DNA of 64,000 nucleotides. Origin: Thuidium tamariscinum (lineage: Eukaryota; Streptophyta; Bryopsida; Hypnales; Thuidiaceae). Positions within the stretch are counted from its first letter, which is position 1; each line of letters opens with the position of its first letter. Below, one piece after another: positions 1 through 13,309 of the stretch. Both the position numbers and the translations under genes were made by a program. The notes beneath the pieces are model-generated. The model saw only the letters and a list, made by a program, of their open reading frames with translations, did not search any database and was not told the origin of the DNA. The DNA lies in assembly GCA_947034885.2 (NCBI GenBank), contig OX344749.2, positions 23,451,501 to 23,515,500 of the forward strand, in the 5' to 3' direction.

Positions 1-1394
1 GGTAATGCATTTTTAGCGTGACAGTCAATCTCTTATAACTCTGTGTTGTACATTTCCTGGAGAAGATGGCTAAAATAACTTATTTTCATTACTGTGTTTG
101 TTAATTATTCACATTGATACATTTATGACACGTTTTTTTTTTCCTAAAATGCATTGAATCTCTGATTTTTAATGCAAGTGCTAAATGTTTGGAAACAAAT
201 GTTCTATGACATATCTTATATTAGCTTTTGATATTGTTGTTTTGTAGCTTGCCTAAATTTGGAATATTTCAATTTAGAAATGAAATAAAAAATTTATATC
301 TAGTAGGAGCTCCTATTTTTTGGGGTGTTTCAAATAAACAAATAAGTTTTTGGGAACAAAAGAAGGGAGATGGAATTTGTGCAATTCTAAATTCATTTAA
401 TTTGATGTTAGAAAAAACACAAGAAAATCACAGCAGAGAATACCGATGCCATGTCTAGCATGTTTGTTGCATGCTGCATGTAACATGCAAAGAAGCGCTC
501 ACTATTTTACAGAATCACTGAAAAAACACAGAATTGCCACGTGGTTTAGGAAATTCGAAATCACTATGCATAAGTAATTTTAATTTACTCTTTATTGGAG
601 TTAATTTCTGCCCAACCTCGAAGAAATGTCTATATAGAAAACCCCCAAAAAATGCTTAATCTCAAAGAAATTGGTACTTCTACATTTTATTTTTTAAGAA
701 ATAGGAAAATCAATTTTTAGGGAAACTAAAATTCGTCCATTTGAGGGAAGTTGATGGTGCTGAGATAATGAAAGTAGACCAAAAGATCAAACTTAGAACC
801 ATCATCAATCTTCAATATTTGTGTGCAACAGGAAAAAATTTGTATTTATGAGGAAGGCATAGTATAACATATTTTGAGATTTCATTAGGAATTTATAGGT
901 TTTACACCTATGAAAATAGACCATGAAAATTTTGTCTTCAAATCATTAAATTTTGGCACTTCTAACATAGTGTATAACCAAAAACTACATCCTATGACAA
1001 CTCAACAAAAATGATTTTTAAATATAGAATAATTTTTTTAAATTTCTGAAAAATCATAGATCTAAGAACCTTCAAGATTGATATGTTCTATTAAAATTTC
1101 ATATTCATTTGATTTAATTTCCAAAAGTTATAGTGGACATTTGACAATAAAAAAGTGATTTGCACTGTGACGGGAAATATGATTGGTGTTTCTTATAATG
1201 ACCCTCAACTACAATTTCGGTACATTACATCATATGAGTGAATACTTTAAAAACACACATGACATGACCTACACAATACAACAAAAATTCATACATCTTT
1301 GGAACAATGCACTATATATTCTGATTCACTAATTTTGTTGTTCATAATTTCTTACGTTTGACATCACTTCCAATACATCGAAATACAGTTCACA
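1..1394. other. AT-rich non-coding flank
   Basis: No supported gene is seen here. A 76-residue open frame at 228-458 has no recognisable motif and lies in AT-rich sequence. The segment should contain the outer end of the CACTA element that follows. A CACTG-starting string at 1163 was considered as its terminus, but no matching inverted copy was found on the far side. Confidence 0.5.
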
Positions 1395-4300
1395 CTACTG
1401 AAGCTCTACACTACGTTGTTGCGCATCAACATCTTCAGCTACTCTTATGTACACACCACCTATGGCACTAGCTTCTCTCATTGGCTCACACGCTAATATT
1501 CTAGGTTGTAGACCCTCAAACTCTTCGTCATTGCCCACTTGCACAATCCTCGGTATTGTTTCTGCATATTCCACTTCTCCACGTCTACCTCTAACATCTG
1601 TTCGACATATAATCTTCCATCCACGTTTGTGTGGATCATCAGATAGCATAACTTGTTGGCAATGTAATGGAAAAGCAAAAGAATCAGCATGCACGTTCCT
1701 GTCCATATGGTTGAAGTTAGCCATTGCAAAACCATATCGGTCTCGTTGTATAGTTGGATAACGAATGTCACGACTTCCCTTCACCCAATCACACACCAAG
1801 ACGGTTGTGCAGTGATTTCGGTAATCAAGTTCAAGTATTTCTTCAATGTAACCCACGTATTCTTCGGTACTCTCAACTGGTGTCCCGTTTATTAAACCCC
1901 ATCGCAATTGTTGAGAGAAAGATGCTACAACACATGAATCTTGAGTAACTAATGCTGCTTCAGAACTCCTAACACGCAAATGCATGCCAAATGCATGCAT
2001 GTGCCGATGTGAGGTAGCGCACCTCTCAGGCGGTTGCGCATATTGTACAATGTCAGCAGGTATGTTTTCACCCACATGTTGAAGCCGCTTCACACGCGAA
2101 CGCAACCAATCAGTAAATGGTGGTAGATCATTCAATTGAACAGGATATCGTACTGCTATTCCAGGTCGACTTCGACGTATACCAACACGAAACGCTTCAC
2201 GTTTAGTCCATCGTTGACCCTTTTCTTTAATGTAATCCCTGTTCAATTTTTTCAAGACAGTTCATGAAATCAGTTGATACTTAGCCAGAAACTTTACAGT
2301 AATCTATGTAGGGATTTTAAGATTGCTTTGTATTTGCTAAGAATTAGAAAAAAATGCCACACGTGTACATCACCTTGTTCTTTTTGTGTATTGCTAATTT
2401 ACAAAGTGGTTGACAAGGACAGTAGAATAGTATTTAAGAGAGACTACATAGTTTTAGGACCAATGGTTCTATTGTTGCTTGTGTGCAACTAAACGTTGCA
2501 AACACAGTAGTCCTTCATACTTATTCTTTTCTGATTTCTATACTTGTAGTGCTTCCCTTCTAGCTTTCAATACATTCATACAATAATGTATGTGTAGTTT
2601 AGTTCATCGTCAACTTTTTGGAATATGAGAACTTTACATTGGAAAAACTCAGTCACAATATAATTTACTATCACCCTAACAATTATAATGAACTACATAC
2701 CAATTGATATTCTGTGAACTTATTCTAGTACATTTTTAATTGTAGTTCTCACGTAGCGGTCCTTATCTTTTAGCAACAATGCAGTTTTCCTTCTCATCAA
2801 TGTTATATTACCGTCCAATTTACAATGATTGATCTTATAACTTAGGCATTCTAATGCATGTGTTGAATAACTCATTGAAGTGAAGTGACATGTACTTACT
2901 CTCGCCATGGTTGCAATGATGCTGCATTGTCTAAGACAAATGCATGTGCGTACTGCCGCACATCGTCTGACATTTTGCGCTTCCTTCTCTCGTTCGATCG
3001 TAAAACCTCATCATTCATTCGAGGGTCCTCAGTGGCATCCCATACACGGTGAGTTGTGCCTTTGAATTCCTTCAAATACTCAGTACAAAATCCGAGTGCT
3101 TCTTCCATTCGATAACCTTCAGCCATACTTCCTTCTGGATGCGCTAATGTACGTACATGATCTTTTAAGGTCTTCATGTATCTTTCTACTGGATACATCC
3201 AACGACAGTGTACCGGTCCACAAATAAACAATTGTTGTACTAGGTGCACCGGTAGATGTGACATAACATTCATGAATGTTGGTGGAAATTCCTTTTCAAG
3301 CATGCAAGTTGCAATCACCACACTGTGCATGAGGTCACTTTCATCAGAACTTCGAACCTCCTTCTCGCAAAGTTTTTGAAACACACGACAAATTCGGATG
3401 ATTGCCATTCGAACATTCTTGTCCAACACGTTGCGCACTGCAACTGGTAGTATCTTTGACAGAAACATATATTTATATTACTAAAGTTACACAAGAACTT
3501 CTTATGAGGTATTTATTAATTAATTACAATAAGTACACCTAATTGTTGTTTTTTTAAATTACTCTTTTCAAATGCACACTGCTCACATTTTTCCACTACC
3601 TTCTCTTAATGCATCCCTACCTAAGAAGAGCCTTTCTCCATATAGGTTGGCACGTGCAAGTATACTTGAAATGAAATTGTTAATTGCATAGGCCAATTGC
3701 TTTATATAATGTTTTTCCAAACATTGAACATGACATTCATTTCTTGTTCACTAATTACTCTTGCATAGGAAAAGACCAGATTTTCATAAATAGAAGGGGT
3801 TGAATGTATAGTTACCTGTTGCATGAGAATGTGGTAATCATGAGTTTTCATGTACTGAAGTTTTCCGTCCTTCAGACGCTTGTGAATAGATCCTACATAG
3901 TTCGTGGGCATCTTCAAATTTGTGATGACTTCAAGGAATTCTCTACGTTCCTCTGGGTTCAAAACATATGGTGTAGGTGGCATGTAAAATTCATGCCGTT
4001 GATGGCGCCCTGGTTGTAACCAAATTTCCTCTCGTACTTGCAAGTCCTCAGCATCTTGGCGACTTCCAGCGCTATCATTCATACCGAGAAGAGTCTTCAC
4101 TATATTCTCACACAAGTTCTTCTCACAATGCATCACATCTAAGATGTGAGGTGCTAGTAGATGCTGGTAAACAACAGTACAACACAATTCTTGAATATTA
4201 AAATACACATTACATTTGATGTTGAATGAAATGAATAAACTTGCACCATCATCCATTGTAGTGATAGTGGACATAGTACTCAGTTTCCGGTTCTCTAGTT

Positions 4301-6311
4301 CAATTGTTGCTACAAATTATTGTTCCTGTAAACATAAATCATTACCTATGTATTTAAAGCTCTACTCAAATTAGCATAACCTCATATTGTTTCTATACTA
4401 CTATATTATGCATAGTTGACACCGTAAACAATTATTTGTGAATTACAATACACATATAGTAGTTCGCAGTAGAAGGTCTTTTTTAATTATAAATTGTGAA
4501 AGTAGCTTGAGTTTTGCATTACGTACCTGCCAATATGAAAGAATAAACAGTTCAGGAAGTAACTTCACGCCTGTGAAGTGTACTGGGTCATCTTTTGCGT
4601 TCTCCTTTCCACCAAGATCAAGATATGACTGTCGCCAAGTTGCATATCTAATAACATCCACCCCAGACATAATTGGCGGTGGACAACGATGTTCAACTTT
4701 GCCATTAAATTGTTTGTTGCGCCGGTATGGATGTTGGCGAGGTAAATACCTTCGCATGCCACCATACACTACTTTTGAACCGTGACAGCGACGACCCACA
4801 AGAACATCACCGGTCTTTGCCATGCGAGAATCTGTTTTCGGTCCACAAGAGACACAACCTTTGTATCCTTTGCATGTGACGCCTGCTATGAGCCCATATG
4901 CTGGAAAATCTGATATCGTCCACATGAGAACAGCTCGGAGGTTGAAACGTCTAGAGCCTTCGAGACGCGAGAAATCTAGTGCCGACACTCCAGAAAACAA
5001 CTCATTCAACTCGTTCAATAGTGGACGCAGAAACACACCTATCCCTCTACTTGTTGGAGAGTGCTTCCCTGATATTAAAATGCACAAAGAAATGAAGAAT
5101 TTTTTGGTGACAAACCACGGCTCTAAATTGTATATCAAAATGAGCACGGGCCATGTGGACCAGTTTGTATTGCTTAATTTGAAAGGATTGACGCCGTCCA
5201 AAGCTAAATCGAATCGCATATTACGTGGCTCGATACCAAAGTTTGCAAAAGCGGCATCCCTATCGATGTGCTTCCATGCTGGGCTATCAACTACAGACCT
5301 CATAATGCCATCATCGCTAACGTGCTTCGTGTAGCCTGTGAGCATTGTTGCAAGTTCTTTGGAACGCCACATGCGCTTAAGTCGAGGTATGAGTGGAAAG
5401 TGTCGGATGACCTTCGCTGGAATTGTACTGCTTCCATCCATCCAACGTGACTTGGCACATTTTGGACAGTTGTTGAGCATCGCGTTCACAGCATCATATA
5501 GTATACATCCATCAGGACAAGCGTGTATGCTGTTGTAATTCAAGCCGAGCCTTCTGATTATCTTTCTTGTCGCATAATGGCTACGTGGAAGCTTGTTATC
5601 CGGTGGTAACATATCTTCAGACAAGTAATGGAGTAGTTCATCTGTAAATTTGTTACTAACACGGAACACCAAACACATGTTCATGATAACAACTGTGGCT
5701 GACACCACACTTGTTTTAGCTCCTGCATACAACGCTGTTGTTGCTTCCGCATACAAATCTTCCAATCCATCCAACCCATCACTCTCAATCTCCTCGTTCT
5801 CTATAACATCTTCACCTTCGATGTATTCTCGATGCAAAGCATCTCCACGATCAAGAGCTTCCATTACTTGTCGTTGCACATCATGGAACTCATCCAAAGG
5901 TGGGTCTTCTGTCAATGTAGCATTCAGTACGTCTTCAACATGTATTTCATGTGCCTCCTCCACATCCAAGTCATTTCGTGCCTCCTCTTGTACTACGTCA
6001 TCATCATATAATACGTCCTCAACCCATATCCCTCTTGCGGGATAGCCGTCGATTGGATCACCTCCGATCATAGACTTTGTAAGGAACGAATCACGTCCCA
6101 CCAAACTATGGTGTTTCCGTATAATATCAATTGTCTTGCGTAAAGCGCCATGACAATCTTTACAAGGACATGGATAGGCATGGATATTTTTCTCTGTGGC
6201 CACTCGCAACTCTGTCTGTAGGATTAAATCACCTGCTGGTATGTGACGTAGTGTACGACCATCTTCAGCAATGCGCACTGTTGTCACGCGTCGACGAATG
6301 TTGTTATTCAT
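1395..6311 (-). CDS. CACTA transposase (TnpD type, Transposase_21 / DUF4218 / DUF4216)
   Basis: Predicted 1176-residue transposase, which would cut and rejoin the ends of the CACTA element. Exons read from the sequence: 6311-4527, 4163-3816, 3453-2900 and 2238-1395. All introns are GT-AG and phases match. Exon 1 carries the Transposase_21 core: HACPDGCILY near residue 263, LALDGVNPF (Asp372) and TISDFPAY (Asp468), both placed where the family has catalytic acidic residues. Exon 2 continues with DVMHCEKN (residues 604-611) and KTHDYHILMQQ, typical of the family. Exon 3 is DUF4218, with GPVHCRWMYPVERYMKTLK followed by HPEGSMAEGY. Exon 4 is DUF4216, with EILELDYRNHCTTVLVCDW. The start at 6311 (MNNNIRRRV) was chosen because it opens a family-like N-terminus; an in-frame upstream extension to 6434 is possible. 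No internal stop or frameshift was found. Confidence 0.88.
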
Positions 6312-6961
6312 TATACTTATCAACACAAACAAGACATAAAGGTTTAGTATCCAGTTCCTGTACATGTGCTCAGGTTTTACTTTATAGAAAAGGGTACATT
6401 CTTCATTTGCTCTTACGAGTAGTACAAAGTTCACTCCAACCTATTATACACACTTCTTTAAACTGACTCCACTCTTCTATATGTACTCAGCACGAAAAAG
6501 AACAGAATGCCTTTAGTTTGCACATGAATTTAGAGACCATTGAGAAGAGATGCATTGCTACGTTTTACCTTTCATAATGCTATAGCATTCAAACTAGCAA
6601 TTATAATGAAAACATTGAGTACTGTAACTTTTTATGTACCTTTTATAAATTGAATCTCATTTTTTAACTTCCTATACATCTAATCTATTGAAATATTTAA
6701 GATCTTGACAATAGCACAGTAAGGCAGGAACTGTGTACCTCCTACACACGTTATCCCATGTACATGTAGAATTACTTATAGTGAACATTCAAAAAATTTA
6801 GGAGATTTGTGCACTTAGTATTATCTTTCTATCCAACAATGCATTGATACTAACAATGTAACGTTCTAATTGTCACTGAAGGGAACACACTAGGATCCTC
6901 CGTGTAAGGCATAATAGACAAATCATTGGGCGAGTTTCCTTACAATCCCATCGCCTCTACT

Positions 6962-7264
6962 CTAGGACATTGCTAAACAAACCAGCTGATACTGCGTTTG
7001 ATCATAGTCTTCCTCCAATTGATCGAAGGGGTAGCAACCGTTATAGAACCACGACATGCAGTACAAGTTCTGGTCATACACATCATCATCCGTGGTTGGT
7101 GTGAAGTCCTTACCTCCAACAATACCACGTTCGTAGTAGTACATATGTTCGGTATACTGGAATACTAGTTTTTCTAAGTATAGGGTCTCATGTTCCTCAT
7201 ATTCTTCAAATGGGTATTCTTCAACTAGAATTTCGCACTCACCTACTGATTCGTTGTCAACCAT
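6962..7264 (-). CDS. Acidic open frame upstream of the CACTA transposase, unrecognised
   Basis: A 100-residue frame starting MVDNESVGECEILVEE and rich in Glu, Asp and Tyr. It lies about 650 bp upstream of, and on the same strand as, the transposase start. It could be a small accessory protein, a 5' exon or chance. No domain is recognised and no splice link to the transposase was established. Confidence 0.2.
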   Translation of the reverse strand: MVDNESVGECEILVEEYPFEEYEEHETLYLEKLVFQYTEHMYYYERGIVGGKDFTPTTDDDVYDQNLYCMSWFYNGCYPFDQLEEDYDQTQYQLVCLAMS

Positions 7265-8995
7265 CTCTCTCTCTACTATAAAGCTCCCTCAATGCTTCAC
7301 AATTTCTACAAAACCATATACAAAATAATTAGTCCTTGACAGTGTTGTAGGCTTTTTGAATTGCCACCGCCGCATCCAAGTACTACCTACAACATTAGAG
7401 AGAGTATGCTGTTTTACAAATGGACAATGACATAGACATACTCATATTATCTGCTAATATAAGAAAAAAACCCTTCAATTCACACTTTCTTTCTCCAATC
7501 AAAGCATTATTGGAATGCATTTACATAAACATTGAAAACTTAACATAGTGCCTCCCAAACAAATACAAGTGCAAGCTACAAGTCCATTACTTTTAGCATG
7601 TAATACATTATTACATTAGGTTCTCACTCATTAATTTCTACGACCTTTAAGAATTGCATTTTCTGTTTTTAGCCACCAAAGTTGCAGCTCTCATGTATGG
7701 TATGAGGCAGACAAAAATGTGTACGCTATAGAATCACTCATCTTCATTAGTGTACACAAATAATACAAGAATATTTCTTCATTTCTAAGGAACACATGCA
7801 CATTGAAGGGTTTCAGCGGGTTCTAGGTTCTAAAGACTTCGGACTTTGAATACTCACTTCAGATGACAATATCCCTATATGACTAAAAGAGGGCCATGTT
7901 GAGTTATTTATTTGAGAACCTATGAGAGTCACTGTTAATGTCAAAGGAATATCATAGATGGTGACTTCGAACTAGTAAAACCGACTTTCAATGACTCCTT
8001 GTCTATCCTACATTGTAGAATTTGTTGTTATTCATGAAAGCACTCTAGTGCAAGCCGTTCTTATAGGGTTCATTGACTGTAGCTTTAGAAACGTGTAAAA
8101 TAAATCTTGTTGTATCTTTGCCCTATTGTACATGTCTTTCTATGTCTTTCCAGAACAATATAGACATGATATTTCCAAAACCACCCCCCTATAACTGTTA
8201 GACCTTTGTGTCTCGTAGTATAGAGCAGCAACCTCATTTTGCACATTGTATTACACAAAATACATCTTTCTAGTGCACAGTACACACGTAAGTATTGACA
8301 GGTAGTTCAGTTCATGTTCAATGACAATTATCTAACCAAACCAATAGCTTGATATCACTTGATTAACTTTTCTACTATTCACGTCACTCTTGCTCCGAAC
8401 AATGCAATGTTTTTTAGGTTGATGCAGTTTAGGGTTTTGATGTCGAAGATCTGTGACTACTATTATGTTAACATAATAGTAAGCATAACGGATTATAGAA
8501 TTCTCTGGATGGCTTCCTACTTTGTGGAAAAGGAAACATCTACAAGTCTAGAACTGACCTCGTCACCTCGTGTAGTACTAGTTTCCTATTCAAAGAAGTG
8601 GTAGCATTTGGAAACCCTAATTAACTAAGATGTCAAACAAACATGTGGTCTAGTCTTGGCGTCTGGCTAGTAAAATCTTGAATGCAAAGTACCTCTAATA
8701 GTGCCGCAATCATAAATGTAGTGTTCTAGCCTTCGGTGAGAAATCCTTGCGCTTACACTTAGGGATGTTCCTGTTCCAAAAAACACGCTCGTGATTTCAA
8801 TGAATGTTTAGTAGTGTGTTTTATAAAACGCACTACACATGGACAAACAAAGCAATCTCTCCACTCTCGAGGACTCCACGTGTGCTTGGCAGTCATTGAG
8901 GAATGAGCGCGAGCGAGCACTCTCCATGGATTTAGTGAGCAAAAACCCTATCTCGGAACTATTATTCAACCGTAGAGCAAGCACTGAACTTGGAT

Positions 8996-9286
8996 ATGGC
9001 CATCAATTCTGTAGAAAGCGGTTCAAATGCAAGCAAAGATTTAGGGTTAGGCTTACAACAAGATCACCCCATCCTGTTCGAAGTTTCCAACGCCGCCCGT
9101 GGAATATTCAATAGCTTCGTCACTCACATTGCTTCATGGGCCCCCGCCGCTGCGATTATGGATGCTCTGCCATGTCCACCTCTGTCGACAAATGGAGAAA
9201 TGAATGGGCGCAAGTGCACACTAGCTGATGGTACTGGTGCTCTGAGTCATCAACAACATGATTTGGGGAAAGACGAGTCCCGTACG
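8996..9286 (+). CDS. Possible 5' exon upstream of the TnpA-like gene, unrecognised
   Basis: An open frame beginning MAINSVESGSNASKDLG. It reaches a good GT donor (GTGAGC) at 9287 and has a more coding-like composition than its flanks. It is on the same strand as the TnpA-like gene, 0.9 kb upstream. It does not join in frame to the acceptor near 10154, because a TAG follows at 10163. It is therefore either a separate leader exon, a small protein or chance. Confidence 0.25.
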
Positions 9287-10198
9287 GTGAGCTATGCTAC
9301 CAGTACTTTCCATTTATTGCAAGTGAGATTTCTAGCTCTTCTTTGTGTGTGGAAGTAGTACTACTACCTCTCTATCACGGAAAGTAATGACTAGTAGCCA
9401 TGGCGGCTCATCAATACAGGCGGCAAATTTCTAGCCCGACGTGTAGTCGAAATTGCGGGCATAGGCGCATTGGTTGAAGGGGTGATGACGCGGTAGTAGG
9501 TAGAAATTACACTAAATATAAGGCATGCGTCTTCTAGCATTACTATGTTTTCCAAAACACAATTTCTTCTTTCGAATTTTGTGAAGTTCAAGCACACAAA
9601 CATTTGCTCCTGTCGAGGACACAGTGATTTCTGTAGGTGCCACTTACTGTCTTTGTCTCTTGGTATGTGCATTTTGTTGTGACTATATGTGAATTACATT
9701 TTCTCCCTTGTAGTCTCTTGCTACATGATGGATAGGAATCAACTGCTGCAGTAGATTCAGTAGGCATTGTGGCTTAAACATGGTTTTTGCATGAATTGTT
9801 GTGACAATGTCGTTCTGAATTTTGAGATAACCGCCCCTTTTGTGAGTGGCATAGCTTGGGTAGACATTGATAATGTTGTTTCCTTTGTAATGGTCTGTTC
9901 TATGGAGGAATGGACACCCCGCATGCTGTCACATGTAGTTGTCATTCTAAGTACCCACTAGGCCATGTGTTTTTTTGTAGTACACTTTCGTCATCCCCAC
10001 GGTTCCACACCTTTGAGTGGTGGTTACCGATGATCGGCACTTTTGGCAACTCCTATTGGTAGTCTTGCTTAGGAAATGCATTTGTTATGAATGCATTGGA
10101 GTATTATGAAGTTTTTATATTTATCTTTCAATTGAATGGAGTTAATTGTGCAGGGAGGGTTGTAGCCATCATATCGATCAGATTTGAAGTTCGAGAGC

Positions 10199-13100
10199 AT
10201 GGGACCTCCTCGTGGCATGAAGCGCACTTACCAAGCTCCAAGGCCTATGTCGGTGGGCAGTAGCAACAAGGATGATGAACCACCTCTGCGGCAAAGGGCG
10301 CAGAGAGTGCGCCCTGTTGACAAACTCAAAACGAAGCGAGATGTAGACAAGCGCGTGATCCCCTTGGCAAAAGGAAAGGGGAAGGCTCGAGCTACTTCAC
10401 CGACAACTCATCCGAAGAGGAAAAAAACTTGCGCACCACCTTCGTGTTCGGCATTAGAGGAAGAACGTTTACACTCTCCGCAGTGGACCAACTACGACGA
10501 GAACGAGGAAGACAGGTACTAGACTACAATTAAACATTTTTCTTCTGTGACATGTTAGCGATACATGTAGACATCCACAGTGATGTTTGCTTCCACATCA
10601 TGAGTGTTGATTGGTTGCCTAAAAAAATGTGGTACAATAGAGTTCTGTATGTATAGCATTTTTGGGTGCCAATTCGCTTGGATTCACTTTCAACTTCAAA
10701 TTTTTAGTTAGCGTGCTCAATGTGTGCGGATTATTTTCAATGCTTTACCTTTTATTAGATCGCGGACTAATTTTCTGAAACCTATTGTGAGACAGCAACC
10801 TCGGATCGGGCACGGGTGAGGAAGCTGATGACGACGCTGCAGACGGTAGTGAAGATGAACATGACATGGAAGTACCGGTGCCGCGTCTTGTGGATGTGAG
10901 TTGTTCATTAATGAAGAAACCCATCACGGTTGACGACATAGGCTTTCCAAATGGGCGCATGATGAAGTCCTTGCGAGAGGACATTAGATTGTTTTCAGCG
11001 GACTTGGATCTTACGAAAGGGTGGGAACAGCAGGAGAAGGCAGACAGACGACGATTTTTTCAAAGAATCTATGCAGGTCAGTTATAAACAATTCAGCGCA
11101 AGCATGGTAGACGCACCCTCCATTTGTTGTATGCACAAAATAGTGTAGATAGTTCCAGATACTCTAAGTGTCTCATCTTATGCCTAGTATGAAGGTACAA
11201 TGCAGCTATGACTGCTTACAAATAAACTTGTTTGACATTCAGTGTATTGAGAGGCATTTGCACATAAGATCTTTCTTATAGTCATGCGTTAATTTTGTAG
11301 GTGCACCCTATGCTGACGTCTAATTAGAATTTTAACTACTTCCTATACAGATTGGCAACTTATTGGACCATCCACAAAACTGAGTGAACAGTGGCTAGGT
11401 CCTCTTATAACAAAAGCATTAATTCACAGTCGGTGGAAGGTGAATCAACTCATAGATGCAAGAAAGAAGAGACCAGCCGAGGTAGATCGTGATCAGTGGA
11501 ATATTTTAGCTGCAAAGCGGCAGACACCGGCGGCAAGGCTCCAATCCGAACACATGCGATCCATCTCAAAGGGCAAAGGTTCCAAGGCATCACAACTGCA
11601 AGCAATAGAGAAAGACATGCTCGTACAACTCGTGAGTACCTTATCTATCAATTTAATGTCATTGTTTTGACGAAATCCATGGTGAAATTATATGTCAGAT
11701 CATATTACAGAAGACACCATTTTTGAGAACAACACGGGTCTAAAAGATTAGTCTATGAGGTAGTAAGTCTACGTATTGTGAAGTGTGGGTCCTGAATTTG
11801 TAACCAAAGGATGTGTCCCATAGATATTGGTGTGCTAAATATTTATGATTGTCAACAGACTTTGTTGAATAATAGACCTCCATTTGCTGCGGAAGTGGAT
11901 GCTGCGGTGGCTCATGAATTCGCTCGCCAAGAAGAGGAGAGACGATGCAATCCGGTGGATAGTTCGGTTGAAATTGAACAATTGCGTACACGGATGTTAG
12001 CCATGGAGGAGGGCATGGTTTCACATCAGAGTAAAATAGATGGCTATCAGGAACGCTTGGAAGCTATGTTCATAGAATTTCTGAGTGGCCGTGGTCAAAA
12101 CTGCAACATCTCATGCGAGGGACCAGATCAGGAAGTGCCCATTTTCCCGACTAATAACAATCAGTGTAGCCTAACAAAGGAAGGCAGTAAATCGTCATCT
12201 GGGGAGGTAAATGCTTTTGTTGACTCAGTAATACAAGTTCCAGCAAACTCGCTCATTCCTGCTGTTGACGAAGCGGGCGAGCCCAAAGTGAGGGCCATCT
12301 CAGCGATGGCTACAGAAAGCCCAATGCCAGTTCTCCAAGAAACCAACAACCCTGCGCCAAAGTCTCTTCAAAAAGCATTGGAGTCAATTCAAAATGTCGT
12401 TGACGACCGCGGCAAAAACAAGGGTGTCCACGAGGCGGACGTTTATGCGTCAGTGGACGGCAACGGCGGAAATGATTCATCAGGAGTGCCAACTGTACAT
12501 GCAGGGAGCCCTTCCCCCATCCAGGTTAGTTAATGTTGGTTGCAATTATATTCATGGGAATTGTGTTCAGAACAGTAGTAAAGATGTGTTATACTCAAAG
12601 TCGGAAGCATTATCATATCTTTCATTGTTGATCCGGAAGCTAAAATGCTGTAGTTAAGAAGAAGCCGCTAGTGCTTGAAATTGATTATTTCTATTCACAA
12701 AGTCGTGCACGCTATGCACACGAGGTTTTTATTGTAACCACATGAATGCATGGACCACAAGAATACCATGAAGTAACATTTCACTATCTCTAAATGTAGC
12801 AACAATTTGCAATGCCATTAGTTGTTTGAGGACAGTGATCACCCTCAGAAATTGGCAATTGCCCTGCTACAACTATTCTTGGTATAGTATAAAACTCACA
12901 CAAAGAATTGTAGGCGGACATGCCCATTCACGACGGACTCGAGTCGTCAGTGCAGCCTCGACGTCCAGGTCGCCCTCCATTGAAGTCGCTAACTACTAAA
13001 ACCCCAAGCCCATCTACTGTGTTGAAGATGTCTTCTGGAAAGGTACGAAGTTATTTTGAAACATTAGATAATGTAATCCAGAATTAAAGTCATTGCCTTG

Positions 13101-13309
13101 AACAATACAAATTTACACATGCTTGCATACATGTAGATTTTGAATTGTCAAGGAGATCAAATGAAATGACTCGCCTTCCTTGTCTATTAGCAATGATATA
13201 CAAATTAAAAATTGAAGCATGATAATGTAGCAGGGTTTCTATAATGAATTGGATTTCTGGCTTGCAGGTGGCATCAGGCAAGAAACAAGATAGCTCAAAG
13301 AAGAAATGA
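10199..13309 (+). CDS. TnpA-like CACTA accessory protein (Transposase_24-like)
   Basis: Predicted 571-residue protein in six exons: 10199-10515, 10796-11076, 11351-11631, 11859-12524, 12914-13042 and 13268-13309. Every junction is GT-AG and keeps phase, and the stop is TGA. The N-terminal exon is basic, with a nuclear-localisation-like run HPKRKKT. Exon 2 has an acidic patch. Exon 3 has the pattern RPAEVDRDQWNILAAKRQ followed by HMRSISKGKGS, which resembles the plant Ptta/En/Spm Transposase_24 region (W...L ... R ... H..GS). Exon 4 contains a short predicted coiled coil (IEQLRTRMLAMEEG onward). Exon 5 has an AT-hook-like RRPGRPP. In En/Spm, TnpA binds subterminal repeats and helps excision; that role is inferred here. 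The start is the first ATG after an in-frame TAG at 10163; an upstream exon is possible. Confidence 0.7.

Larger units (their letters stand above)
6312..10198. other. Divergent spacer between the two CACTA genes
   Basis: About 3.9 kb lies between the 5' ends of the two transposon genes, so it should hold both promoters and any 5' non-coding exons. I see no protein domain in it. Two open frames are listed separately because they could be upstream exons: an acidic one at 6962-7264 (minus) and one ending in a GT donor at 8996-9286 (plus). The rest, including 7300-8800 and 9400-10150, shows no supported feature. Confidence 0.5.
1395..13309. mobile_element. CACTA (En/Spm) DNA transposon, coding core
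   Basis: This span holds the two genes expected of an autonomous CACTA element: a TnpD-type transposase (minus strand, 6311 to 1395) and a TnpA-like accessory protein with a Transposase_24-like segment (plus strand, 10199 to 13309). Both gene models splice at GT-AG sites without a stop or frameshift, which suggests a young or recently active copy. The genes point away from each other, so their 3' ends face the presumed termini; in classical En/Spm both proteins come from one strand. The limits given are only the coding core. I looked for CACTA/CACTG termini and 3-bp target duplications outside it and could not match a pair. Confidence 0.75.

Noticed and set aside
1163..1180. CACTGTGACGGG as left terminus of the CACTA element
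   Set aside because: Position and sequence are suitable, but no complementary CCCGTCACAGTG-like end was found downstream of 13309, so it is not called.
1447..5538. Plus-strand frames opposite the CACTA transposase
   Set aside because: They are antisense shadows of the well-supported minus-strand exons.
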